Positions 45,742 through 53,207 of a DNA stretch of 64,000 bases are shown here, one piece after another. The notes beneath the pieces are model-generated. The model was not told where the DNA came from, searched no databases, and was given only the letters and a program-made list of their open reading frames with translations. The position numbers and the translations under genes are program-made. The stretch's first letter is position 1, and every line of letters begins with the position of its first letter. Source of the DNA: JALNZU01 sp964463695 (GTDB lineage: Bacteria > Bacteroidota > Bacteroidia > Bacteroidales > F082); contig CAYXCZ010000011.1 in the NCBI GenBank assembly GCA_964463695.1, forward strand, positions 45,791-109,790, written 5' to 3'.

Positions 45742-45835
45742 GGTTTATTCCCTGGTGTGAAAAACGTGGTGGTATACTTGCCATTGCCGGAAGCCAGAAA
45801 CAAACAGAACCTTTCCAGGCATAGCATTGAAAAAA

Positions 45836-46003
45836 GTGAGAACAGGAAAATGAAAGTGAGACCAGGAAAAAGAAAAGTGCTGGTGTGTTGATTAAAAGTG
45901 AGATCAAGCTGAATTATAGTGAGATCAAGTTGAATGCAAGTGGGACCGTGCCGACGAAAAGTGAGGACGGGAAAATGAAAAGTAAGGTTGGAAAAACAAA
46001 AGG
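45836..46003. repeat. Degenerate 21-bp tandem repeat, eight units
   Basis: Eight consecutive units of 20 or 21 bases each begin GTGAGA or a close variant (GTGAGACC, GTGAGATC, GTGGGACC, GTGAGGAC, GTAAGGTT) and mostly end AAAA, with the middle 11 bases variable. One frame reads heptads of the KSExKxN type over seven units, but there is no start codon and the first unit is 20 bases. It is too short and irregular for a CRISPR array. Confidence 0.6.
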
Positions 46004-46013
46004 CAGTTGATCT

Positions 46014-46170
46014 GGAAGTATTGAAGTCTGGGAGTCTGAAAGTCTAAGGGTCGGCTGACGCAAGCCTGAAAGTCGACAGGCCTAATGGTTGGCTGGGGCA
46101 TATTGTGTCCTGGAGGCTCGGAATCTCGAAGTTTGGAAGTTTGGGGGTCTTGAGGTCTTGGTCTTTCATT
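46014..46170. repeat. Short AGTCTGG-type tandem repeat region
   Basis: A G-rich stretch repeats AGTCTGG/AGTCTGAA/AGTTTGGA with a period of about 8-10 bases and includes one GGCTGACGCAAG core (near 46053), the same core found in the palindromic elements of the right end. No gene is supported. Downstream, at 46210-46320, pieces of a helix-turn-helix-like frame broken by stops are just visible. Confidence 0.45.
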
Positions 46171-46379
46171 GATTCAAGTAATGATTTGAGATTAAAAGTT
46201 GTATTTTTGTATTATATGGTAGAAAAGCACATATTACAGCAAAGGTTTTTAAACAGGCAATAGAAATGAGACTATTCAAAAAACTGCATCTAAAGTTGGT
46301 GTTTCTATTGATAAGTTCAAGAATTAGGAAAATGGAGTAGGTTATCCTGAAAACAATAACTTTGTGAAACGAAATAATT

Positions 46380-46889
46380 ATGAAAATTCTTTTAAAGGCA
46401 AAATCCGGGATTGTATTTACATACATGATTGTGGCAACTGTGATGTTTCGTTTCCAAATCGAGAATGAATTAGATATCACACTGGTCCTGAATATTATTG
46501 GATTACTTATCTATATGATTTACCCTTTGACTGTTGGACTTTTTTTACTTGACTATTTACCCCAAAAAATTGAGTTGAACTATCATTTATTCATCCTGAA
46601 TAGTTTTGTTTGGTTTATAACCTATATTGTAATCATTTTCATCTCAGATAATGAAGGGATGCGTTTTTCAGGGTTTTCAGCCCTTCCATTCTTTTATGTA
46701 TTCTATGCATATCTGGATTTTTTGGCTTTCCCTGTGAGGGTTCTCAAATCTATCGAACTTGGAAGAAAGGCAAAAACCGGAGATTATTTAGGAGATTTTT
46801 TTCTCATGCTTTTTTTTCCAGTCGGCATTTGGATTTTACAACCCAGAATAAGAAAGATTGTTGGTCCAGACAAAGTAGATTCGCAGTAA
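46380..46889 (+). CDS. Hypothetical four-helix membrane protein
   Basis: 169 residues, at least four membrane helices, no family recognised. The C-terminal stretch GIWILQPRIRKIVGPDK, including the IWxLQPRI sequence, is common at the end of small Bacteroidota membrane proteins of unknown role. ATG at 46380. Isolated + strand gene. Confidence 0.6.
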   Translation: MKILLKAKSGIVFTYMIVATVMFRFQIENELDITLVLNIIGLLIYMIYPLTVGLFLLDYLPQKIELNYHLFILNSFVWFITYIVIIFISDNEGMRFSGFSALPFFYVFYAYLDFLAFPVRVLKSIELGRKAKTGDYLGDFFLMLFFPVGIWILQPRIRKIVGPDKVDSQ

Positions 46890-46950
46890 GTGAAGGCTAT
46901 ATTAAGTTCTAATGCTTATGTCCTTTTAAATAAAACACATCATTCTACCT

Positions 46951-47529
46951 ATGACAGATGAAGAAAAAATAGTGAAATATGATTTATTGTTGCAGAAGTA
47001 CATTGACAATAAATCTTTTATTAAAATTTTGAGAACAATATTTGACGAAGAGGAAAATATGTCAGGGTTTTTAATAGGGATGTCGAAGGATTTTATACTT
47101 GTGCAGCTTGATTCATCCTTTAAGTTTGATGGTTATGCAATCTTTAGAAAGGATGATTTTGATTCAATCCGACATTCCAGTTTTGAAAGAACTCAACGGA
47201 AGATATTTAAAGCCGAAGGTCTTTTAGAAAAAGAATATGGCTTCGACAAACATTTGCCGCTGACAAGTTGGAAAGCCATCTTTCACGCGCTGAAGGGTTA
47301 TGATTATCATGTAAGTATCAAGAACAGAGCCAAGGATTATTTGGATTTCTGGATTGGACCGATTTTGAAAGTGACGAATAAAAGTGTAAGCATCCGAAAT
47401 TATGACCCAAATGGTGTATTATATGAAAAGCCTACAGTTATTAAATATGACAGTATCAGTGTTGTGGAGTTTGGTGATAATTATTCAACTGTATTTAGAA
47501 AGTATTTGAGAGAGAAACGGAGAACATAA
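46951..47529 (+). CDS. Hypothetical cytoplasmic protein
   Basis: 192 residues, acidic at the N-terminus, no signal peptide or membrane helix. The N-terminal half (MSGFLIGMSKDFILVQLDSS region) and the C-terminal half (DFWIGPILKVTNKSVSIRNYD) each look like a small Sm/SH3-like beta barrel, suggesting an internal duplication. I do not recognise the family. It begins 62 bp after the membrane protein gene and may be cotranscribed. Confidence 0.55.
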   Translation: MTDEEKIVKYDLLLQKYIDNKSFIKILRTIFDEEENMSGFLIGMSKDFILVQLDSSFKFDGYAIFRKDDFDSIRHSSFERTQRKIFKAEGLLEKEYGFDKHLPLTSWKAIFHALKGYDYHVSIKNRAKDYLDFWIGPILKVTNKSVSIRNYDPNGVLYEKPTVIKYDSISVVEFGDNYSTVFRKYLREKRRT

Positions 47530-47880
47530 TCTCACTCCCGTCCTCTGCTCTCCTATTGTCAAAATATAGCATGGGTTTGGTTACTGAATGATTAATATAG
47601 AAAAACTTAAGAATTTTCTTGTTTATTTCCGCTCATTTTATTCTTTTAATGCCAATACCAGAAGGAATAGTTGCGAGAGGCTTTTTTGGTTGAAAGGCTT
47701 GCTTTTATATATCTATTTGCATTTCCGAAAGTTTTGTGAAGTGAGATACAGGCCGCTGAGTGGCGTTTAGAAACAAGTTAGCGGCAAGTATCATGACACG
47801 TGTTAAATGAAATAAATTTGCACGTATAGAGTGTTTATTTGTATTTTTGCACGTATACATTTAATTGACAAAAAAAAGCC
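47530..47880. other. Spacer with a cassette-boundary-like palindrome and the antitoxin promoter
   Basis: The left 200 bp hold no gene; a 60-codon frame at 47588 has no family or promoter. At 47751-47785 GCCGCT...AGCGGC forms an inverted pair ending in GTTAGCGGC (47777-47785). The exact complement, GCCGCTAAC, recurs at 48551-48559 after the PIN gene. The toxin-antitoxin promoter follows. Confidence 0.45.
47817..47857 (+). promoter_or_regulatory. Toxin-antitoxin promoter built from two direct repeats
   Basis: TTTG (47817-47820), 21 bases and TATTTTTG (47842-47849) form a promoter. Both boxes start or lie within an exact 12-base direct repeat, TTTGCACGTATA, at 47817-47828 and 47846-47857. Paired repeats over -33 and -7 are a good candidate operator for autoregulation by the antitoxin. 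Confidence 0.5.
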
Positions 47881-48129
47881 ATGAATACAAAATTGACATT
47901 GACGATTGAGCATACAATTATCGAAAAGGCTAAGAAATATGCCAATGGTAAGGGTCGCAGTTTATCCGACATTGTTGAAAACTACCTGAAAGCCATCACA
48001 AAAGAGGATAATAATGAAAGTGTAGAACTGACCCCGATTGTACAATCGTTAAAAGGTTCGTTTAATGCTCCCAAAAACATCGACTACAAAAAAGAACTTT
48101 CCAAAAGACTTACTGAAAAATATCTTTAG
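47881..48129 (+). CDS. DUF6364-family antitoxin
   Basis: 82 residues. An N-terminal ribbon-helix-helix-like segment (KLTLTIEHTIIEKAKKYANG, then RSLSDIVENYLKAI) would bind DNA. The C-terminal tail (VQSLKGSFNAP, DYKKELSKRL) would neutralise the toxin. This is the usual partner of PIN-domain toxins in Bacteroidota. It stops 3 bp before the toxin start, and it probably represses its own promoter through the direct repeats upstream. Confidence 0.85.
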   Translation: MNTKLTLTIEHTIIEKAKKYANGKGRSLSDIVENYLKAITKEDNNESVELTPIVQSLKGSFNAPKNIDYKKELSKRLTEKYL

Positions 48130-48132
48130 CAA

Positions 48133-48558
48133 ATGAAAAAAGTTCTCATCGACACTGACGTAATATTAGATTTTTTCTTTGACCGGGAGCCGTTTTCTGA
48201 CGATGCAGCAAAAGTTTTGTCACTATGTGAATCGAGAGAAATCAAAGGCTTTATTACATCTGTGATCATCAGCAATGTATATTATCTGTTAAGGCAAAAT
48301 GCTTCGCATGAGAAAGTTATCGAGAAACTAACACAATTAATGACGATTACAGAAGTACTTACCACAGACAAAGATGTTATCCTAAAGGCGTTGAACTCGA
48401 ATTTCAGGGATTTTGAAGACGCATTGCAAAACTATTCAGCAGAATTAAACGGACAAATTGATTTGATTCTCACGAGAAACATAAAAGATTTTAAAAACAG
48501 CGCTCTTGGTGTGATGACTCCGGGAAATTATTTGAAGACCACAATTACCAGCCGCTAA
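48133..48558 (+). CDS. PIN-domain toxin (VapC-like ribonuclease)
   Basis: 141 residues. PIN catalytic acids are visible: KKVLIDTDVILDFFFDREPF (first Asp), SNVYYLLR as the second helix, DFEDALQNYSAEL and the final LILTRNIKDFKNS. Family toxins cleave tRNA or rRNA when the antitoxin is degraded. The stop codon lies inside GCCGCTAAC (48551-48559), the complement of the sequence in front of the antitoxin. The two genes thus form one self-contained unit of about 780 bp. Confidence 0.88.
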   Translation: MKKVLIDTDVILDFFFDREPFSDDAAKVLSLCESREIKGFITSVIISNVYYLLRQNASHEKVIEKLTQLMTITEVLTTDKDVILKALNSNFRDFEDALQNYSAELNGQIDLILTRNIKDFKNSALGVMTPGNYLKTTITSR

Positions 48559-48643
48559 CAAATAAGGCTTATACGCAAGCGCCCATTATGGCGTGTTTCA
48601 GGCTGTTGAAGGGTTTTTGCTTTTGCGCTTTAAGCCGTTTTTG
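48551..48643 (+). repeat. attC-like imperfect palindrome after the PIN toxin
   Basis: From GCCGCTAAC the sequence continues GGCTTATACGCAAG, and about 35 bases later CTTTTGCGCTTTAAGCC (near 48621-48637) is its imperfect complement. CGCC/GGCG forms an inner arm (48577-48590). A start at the CTAAC core, unequal arms and a position directly at the gene end are features of integron attC sites. The right core box is not well preserved. Confidence 0.4.
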
Positions 48644-48689
48644 AATGAATTCTTACAAGAGTAGACACCAGGTAGATTTAAAGGCGGGC

Positions 48690-48890
48690 AGTAAGGCACG
48701 TGGATGGTTTGGGGTTTAATCACCCTGCTGTGTGCTTTGAACCGATTTTTGTACATTTCAAAAGAAAAACTGGAATGGAAAGCGTAATCAGAAACAAATC
48801 TATAAATTTGCCCTGCCAGCCAGATGATACTAGATTAGTAAACTGTAAATTGCACGAAATTAATTGGTTAGGGAATTGTTGGTCAGAATT
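48690..48890 (+). pseudogene. Decayed IS110-family transposase 3' end (copy 1)
   Basis: About 140 bases from 48757 are clearly similar to the IS110 tail at 49690-49830: CAAAAGAAAA, CAGAAACAAAT, ATAAATTTGCC, GATGAT and TTGGTTAGG appear in the same order. The coding frame is broken. Similarity extends past the transposase end into the downstream sequence. It sits immediately before the lipoprotein gene at 48893. Confidence 0.5.
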
Positions 48891-48892
48891 TT

Positions 48893-49555
48893 ATGACGAA
48901 ATTTAGGAACATTATTACTTTAGGACTTTTCTTAGTTATTGTCTTGACATCGAATTGTCAAGAAACAAGAATAGATTCAACGATATTGAATGCCGACTCA
49001 TCAGTTATTGAAGGAAGAATATATAAGGTAATTTACAGAACAGACGAATTCTTCTACATTCTGGATTCACATGACAAAATTATATTTAAGAGTAAAGACT
49101 ACTATAAATTCTATGAATTTTCAGACTTTGATAATGATGGAAATAAAGATATTCTTTTCAGTTATATCGGAAATGTACCTAGAAAGGATTTGCTATTGTA
49201 CGAGGCGAAAAACAAGAATTTTAGAGCAGTAGAAAACTTTTCAAATTATCCTGAACCAATTAAAATAGAGGGAACAAAATATTACTATTCCTATCATCGA
49301 AGTGGGTGCGCAGACAGAAATTGGGATAGCGACCTATTTTTCATTGAAAACTTTAAGACATATAAGCTAGGGACTATCTCAGGAAGAGAATGTGAAAACA
49401 GGGACGAAAAAGACGGAATTTACATTTACAAATCAAAAGAGAATAAAGAAACACTTACAGAAACCAGAGACATAAATCTAATCCATGAATTCCAGAATGA
49501 CAAATGGGATTTTATTAAGGAATATTGGACAAAGAACTATAAGAAATTTGAATAA
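48893..49555 (+). CDS. Hypothetical lipoprotein with calcium-loop-like motif
   Basis: 220 residues. The signal ends at a lipobox (LTSNC, Cys near residue 23). The middle has SDFDNDGNKDILF, a DxDxDG loop like those of FG-GAP/VCBS or EF-hand-like repeats, but only one is present. The remaining sequence is not recognised. The gene lies between two IS110 remnants in the same orientation. Its first codons (KFRNIIT) resemble the start of the gene after the second remnant (KFRNILT). Confidence 0.6.
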   Translation: MTKFRNIITLGLFLVIVLTSNCQETRIDSTILNADSSVIEGRIYKVIYRTDEFFYILDSHDKIIFKSKDYYKFYEFSDFDNDGNKDILFSYIGNVPRKDLLLYEAKNKNFRAVENFSNYPEPIKIEGTKYYYSYHRSGCADRNWDSDLFFIENFKTYKLGTISGRECENRDEKDGIYIYKSKENKETLTETRDINLIHEFQNDKWDFIKEYWTKNYKKFE

Positions 49556-49584
49556 AAAATTGTTGGGAATAATCAGGAGTTCGT

Positions 49585-49773
49585 GTGGCCGGCACGACCA
49601 TTTGTATCACAGCCCGAAAACTCGCTGTAATCATCTGGAACATGGTGGTCAAAGGTGTGAACTACAACAACCCGGCAGGATATCTCTTTTTAGACCAAAA
49701 AAGAAAACCTGGTTTGGTAAAGCGCATTCAGAAACAAATTGATAAATTTGCCTTGACTACTGATGATCTGTAA
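49585..49773 (+). pseudogene. IS110-family transposase C-terminal fragment (copy 2)
   Basis: The last 62 codons of an IS116/IS110/IS902-type transposase: CITARKLAVIIWNMVVKG, then the tail LFLDQKRKPGLVKRIQKQI and DKFALTTDDL. The frame is open, but the catalytic N-terminal and middle parts are missing, so it cannot be active. The 3' flank to about 49840 matches the flank of copy 1. IS110 elements lack long terminal inverted repeats, so element ends cannot be marked exactly. Confidence 0.65.
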
Positions 49774-49845
49774 ATTAGTATATTGTAAATTACACAAATA
49801 CAATTGGTTAGGAAATTGTTAGTCAGAATTTAAAAAGACAACGAA

Positions 49846-50259
49846 TTGATAGAGAAATTTAGAAACATATTGACAAAAGACGCCTTTCAAAGGACAATTT
49901 TTGGACTTGGTTTTCTCTTGTGGACAGCTATAATGTTGGACAGTTTAAAGAATTTTCCTTTTTCGACAAGTTCTCTAAAGGTTTCATATTTGACACTTTA
50001 TCTGATTCCAGCGACAATTTTAATAATTCAAATAATAAGAAATAACAAATTGTTTTGGCTGTTGACTTTTGGACTTTATAGTAGTTACATCCTTGTTTCA
50101 TTATTTTTAGTTTCGTGGGACATAATCGAGAGAAGCGGAAACCATGTAAAAGCCATTAATTGGTCATTCAAAGACATTGCTTTTCTAATTCTATTTTTAG
50201 GATTTTTAGGAGTAATTGACTGGATAATATACCGCATTAAACCGAAAAGACTGATATGA
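49846..50259 (+). CDS. Hypothetical four-helix membrane protein
   Basis: 137 residues if translation begins at TTG 49846; the first in-frame ATG is 29 codons later (49933). Four membrane helices and a basic C-terminus (YRIKPKRLI). No family recognised. It starts just after the IS110 remnant flank, and its start region resembles that of the 48893 gene. It is the last gene of the accessory stretch. Confidence 0.5.
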   Translation: MIEKFRNILTKDAFQRTIFGLGFLLWTAIMLDSLKNFPFSTSSLKVSYLTLYLIPATILIIQIIRNNKLFWLLTFGLYSSYILVSLFLVSWDIIERSGNHVKAINWSFKDIAFLILFLGFLGVIDWIIYRIKPKRLI

Positions 50260-50614
50260 ATAAAATAAAAACGGGCTATAGCAGCACCTACCCAAAAGCG
50301 GCGGTTTCATGTTTCAAGATTGTTTTGTGTATAATCAAACATTAATTCGTTAATTCAAGCTTTGAGCTAAATTACTCGCCCTTAGGAATAGCTGTAATAC
50401 TTTAAAAAATTACATCTAATTATCAGTTTAGCTTTCTTACTTGTGCTAAATTGCGCTCTGATTTCATTAATCAATTTCTTTTTGTGATTAATTCACTGAA
50501 TATTCATGAATTTAAATAATACTGGCTACCACTTGTTCTCAAACCCCATACCAACACTCAACAACTTAAAAACGAAGCAGTAACAATCTCATTAACAAAA
50601 TAAAACTAACAGCT
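50260..50614. other. Spacer, no gene seen
   Basis: 355 bp. An ACGGGCTATAGCAGC stretch (50271-50285) resembles the left arms of the Bacteroidota palindromic spacers, but no matching right arm was found. No clear promoter for the next gene. Confidence 0.35.
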
Positions 50615-51022
50615 ATGTCATACAAAATAGGAACAAAAGAAGCCCCGATGGTGTTGAAAACGCCACCTTTGTCGAGCGAATATACCATGCATGTCGAACA
50701 AAAGGATGGTAAAGATGTTTTGATTTGTACCGTTGGAAAAACAGTGTTGTGGTATAACATCGCCTGCATCGGCGACTTACACCAGATGCTGAAAAGTTAC
50801 GACGACTGGATGGAGCTGGGTAGCGCCGACGAACAAAAACCTGCCAAAGAAGGTACAGTGGAGGCTTGGGGTCGTTCGGAAAGCAATCCTGTGGGTGGAT
50901 GGTATGGCTTGAAAAAAGGTCTGCGCGGACGATTTGGAATGTATATTCCACCTCTGATGGAAGCTCTCGGTCTTGCTGAAGTGACACACGATGCCAAGGG
51001 TAACAAAATGAAAGCGAAGTAA
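50615..51022 (+). CDS. Small conserved hypothetical protein
   Basis: 135 residues, soluble. It resembles a small uncharacterised Bacteroidota family (I recall DUF6855, but without certainty): short beta strands (MVLKTPPLSSEYTMHVEQKD), a helical stretch, and a Gly/Trp-rich end (GRSESNPVGGWYGLKKGLRG). No catalytic motif is recognised. It is a single gene between the accessory region and the secreted pair at 51170. Confidence 0.55.
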   Translation: MSYKIGTKEAPMVLKTPPLSSEYTMHVEQKDGKDVLICTVGKTVLWYNIACIGDLHQMLKSYDDWMELGSADEQKPAKEGTVEAWGRSESNPVGGWYGLKKGLRGRFGMYIPPLMEALGLAEVTHDAKGNKMKAK

Positions 51023-51169
51023 TTATAAAGTTAGTTTGGGTATGACTGAAGGTTTAAGTAACAATGCAAGTGTTTTTGTAAGAGCAAACTTTTTGTTTGA
51101 CTTACAGAGAATTTCTCGCCGTCACTTGCTGTAATTACAAGTAATAACTTATAATACAATATATAAGCT

Positions 51170-51742
51170 ATGAAGACAAGTATCCTGATGTTGGTAATGT
51201 TTTTTGTAACCGGCAGTGTTGCTGCGCAAAATAAATATGAGAAAGAAGTGCGGGTCAGCGAAAGTGAAGTGCCACCAAATGCCCGTAATTTCGTTGATAT
51301 GCTGAACCTGGGATCAAAAATAAAATGGTATAAGGAGTTTGGCATGGACAATATTTCCTTCGAAGCCAAAACAAAAAAAGATGGAACACGCTACAGCATC
51401 GAGTTCTCGGGCGAAGGCCTCTTCGAAGATGTGGAAATAGGGGTGAAGCCTCATGATGTTCCGCAGAAGGTCATGAAAAAAATGAATGACTACCTGAACG
51501 ACACCTTCCGTAAGTATGCCATCGATAAGATTCAGGTTCAGCATGGAGGAACTGAGGAGGCTGTGCTGGCGTTTCTCAGAAATGAACCTGCAATAAGCGG
51601 GTTGGTCGTTCATTACGAAATCGTTGTGTCTGCCAAAGAAGAAGGCAACTACAGCCTGTTTGAGTTTTTGTTTGATGCCGGCGGTGGTTTCATTCAGCGA
51701 TACAAGATCGTGTTGCAAAACACCGAAAACCTGGAGTACTAG
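51170..51742 (+). CDS. Secreted PepSY-like protein
   Basis: 190 residues with a signal peptide (to about 20, ends VAAQ). The middle is a PepSY-like / putative beta-lactamase-inhibitor-like fold (IKWYKEFGMDNISFEAKTK, YSIEFSGEGLFEDVEIG). Such domains are common in small periplasmic Bacteroidota proteins of unknown function. It stops 1 bp before the DUF2490 gene, so the two form an operon. Confidence 0.65.
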   Translation: MKTSILMLVMFFVTGSVAAQNKYEKEVRVSESEVPPNARNFVDMLNLGSKIKWYKEFGMDNISFEAKTKKDGTRYSIEFSGEGLFEDVEIGVKPHDVPQKVMKKMNDYLNDTFRKYAIDKIQVQHGGTEEAVLAFLRNEPAISGLVVHYEIVVSAKEEGNYSLFEFLFDAGGGFIQRYKIVLQNTENLEY

Positions 51743-51743
51743 C

Positions 51744-52409
51744 ATGAAGAGGTTTTTCACTGTGTTTATCCTGTTTCTGACGCTGGCCCTCGCCGGCATG
51801 AGTCAGAATACTGTTCAGATGGGGCTTTTGCCTTCGCTGAATATCACCAAAAAACTTCCAAAAGACTGGTCGCTGCATGCCAAAGCCGAATCGCGGCAGC
51901 AGCTGTACCGTGGCGACTTCGACTATGCCTACCTGAACACCGACATCTCGCTGATAGCCGGACGTAAGATCAGTCTCAACACCAGTCTGGCTGCCGGATA
52001 CCTGATAAGGGTTGAGCCTGATGCCATGAGTCACAGGGCCATACAGCAGCTGACGATCGTGAACAGATATGCTGGTTTTCGGCTGTCGCACAGATTTTCT
52101 GCCGACCAGACCTTTCAGCGCGATGAGGCGACGGAGTTCAGGTTTCGCTACCGCATCAGCTCCGAATTTGCCTTGCAGGGTCAATCGGTCGATCCCGGGG
52201 AGTACTTCGTCAAGCTGAACAACGAGTACCTCTATTCCATTCAGGGCAACGTTGATGATGTGGAGATCAGGTTAGGGGCCTTTGTGGGTTATTCCTTCAA
52301 GCCCGAGACCAAAATAGAGCTGGGCATCGACTACAGAGCCGACTCTTTTATCGACAGCAGCAGCAGGCATAGGCTGTGGTTTGCTGTTAATTTCTATCAG
52401 AACTTTTAA
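51744..52409 (+). CDS. DUF2490 outer-membrane beta-barrel-like protein
   Basis: 221 residues from ATG 51744, signal peptide to about 20 (ends GMSQN). Alternating beta strands with RQQLYRGDFDYAYLNTDIS and LRFRYRIS-like segments match DUF2490, a Bacteroidota family predicted to form a small outer-membrane barrel. The last residue is Phe, as in many barrel proteins. Base composition is more GC-rich here than in the island to the left. Coupled to the PepSY-like gene. Confidence 0.8.
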   Translation: MKRFFTVFILFLTLALAGMSQNTVQMGLLPSLNITKKLPKDWSLHAKAESRQQLYRGDFDYAYLNTDISLIAGRKISLNTSLAAGYLIRVEPDAMSHRAIQQLTIVNRYAGFRLSHRFSADQTFQRDEATEFRFRYRISSEFALQGQSVDPGEYFVKLNNEYLYSIQGNVDDVEIRLGAFVGYSFKPETKIELGIDYRADSFIDSSSRHRLWFAVNFYQNF

Positions 52410-52486
52410 ATTAGGAGTTGATTTGTTGATTTGTTCTTTGTTGCGAGGTGGTTTAGAAGTTTAGATGGTTTAGGCTGGCGAGTTTA

Positions 52487-52940
52487 TAGACATGCGACCC
52501 CTCTGGGGTCGAAGAAGAATTGAGTGTTGAGTTGTTATAGACATGTGACCCCTTCGGGGTCATCGCACTCTTTTACAGGTATTTACGGCTGGCCTTAAAG
52601 TAGATTTTCTTTTCCAGGTATGATTTCTCTTATCAAACCTCTGTGCAATCACACATGCGTTAATATTTATTTATCATAGAGTTACCTGGAGTTTATTTCA
52701 CAGAGTTACAGGAGTTTTTGTACTCATCGCAACTCTTAGCAATCCTCTTAGCAAACTCTGTGCTTATTGTTTTCTTAACCTCGAAGCGCGATCCTGAAAG
52801 CTGTGAAGAGCAAAAAGTCCGTGGAAGGCTGACGCATTCATAATGAAAGCATTAACTGTGTGCCACAGACTTGCGTCAGCCCTCAACAAATCAACAAAGA
52901 ACAAATCAACAAATCAACAAATCAACAAATCAACCCTAAA
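52487..52940. repeat. Long intergenic repeat, copy A
   Basis: Nearly the same sequence occurs at 53906-54345 in the same orientation. Shared parts include the GACATGCGACC hairpins, CTTAAAGTAGATTTTCTTTT, CAGAGTTACAGGAGTTTTTG and the closing GGCTGACGC palindrome with AAATCAAC octamers. It has no coding frame. Confidence 0.85.
52827..52881. repeat. GGCTGACGC palindromic element, copy 1
   Basis: GGCTGACGC (52827-52835) and GCGTCAGCC (52873-52881) are exact complements around a 37-base centre holding CATAATGAAAGC. It can form a cruciform or RNA stem. Confidence 0.75.
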
Positions 52941-53207
52941 CTCTCTAAACCTTCTAAACCTTTTAAACCACCCCTAAACATATCAGCATAACACTACTTT
53001 TGTAAGGAATAGCATTTAGTTGGAATAAAGCTTACTTTTACGCATAGAGATAGTTACATTCGATTATGGCTGATTAAAAGCGAAGATCGTTTTTGAGGCG
53101 GATATTTTGGTCCGAAAGCGGAGTTTGCCTTTCATTCTGCAGCCTGTAGTCATTTCAAAAACTACATGGTTACTGTTAAGTAAGTGAAGCATTAAAGCAC
53201 GATTATT

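Larger units (their letters stand above)
52410..53207. other. Gene-free spacer with repeat copy A
   Basis: About 800 bp with no gene. It carries, in order, GTTTAGAAG-type short repeats, two GACCCC/GGGGTC hairpins, the ~440-bp repeat copy A, a GGCTGACGC palindrome, an AAATCAAC octamer run (about 52884-52934) and CTAAACC-type short repeats. The last 200 bp before 53208 show nothing recognisable. Confidence 0.7.

Noticed and set aside
45620..45907. 95-codon minus-strand frame
   Set aside because: It crosses the CocE gene end, the terminator and the 21-bp repeats; the sequence is low in complexity.
45836..46003. CRISPR array
   Set aside because: Units are 21 bp with only 6-10 conserved bases and degenerate; real CRISPR repeats are 23-47 bp, nearly identical and separated by spacers of similar size. 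No cas genes are present.
46166..46480. 104-codon minus-strand frame
   Set aside because: It overlaps the start of the better-supported membrane-protein gene at 46380 on the opposite strand and resembles no family.
47588..47770. 60-codon + strand frame
   Set aside because: No promoter box, no recognisable sequence, and it runs into the palindromic boundary before the antitoxin.
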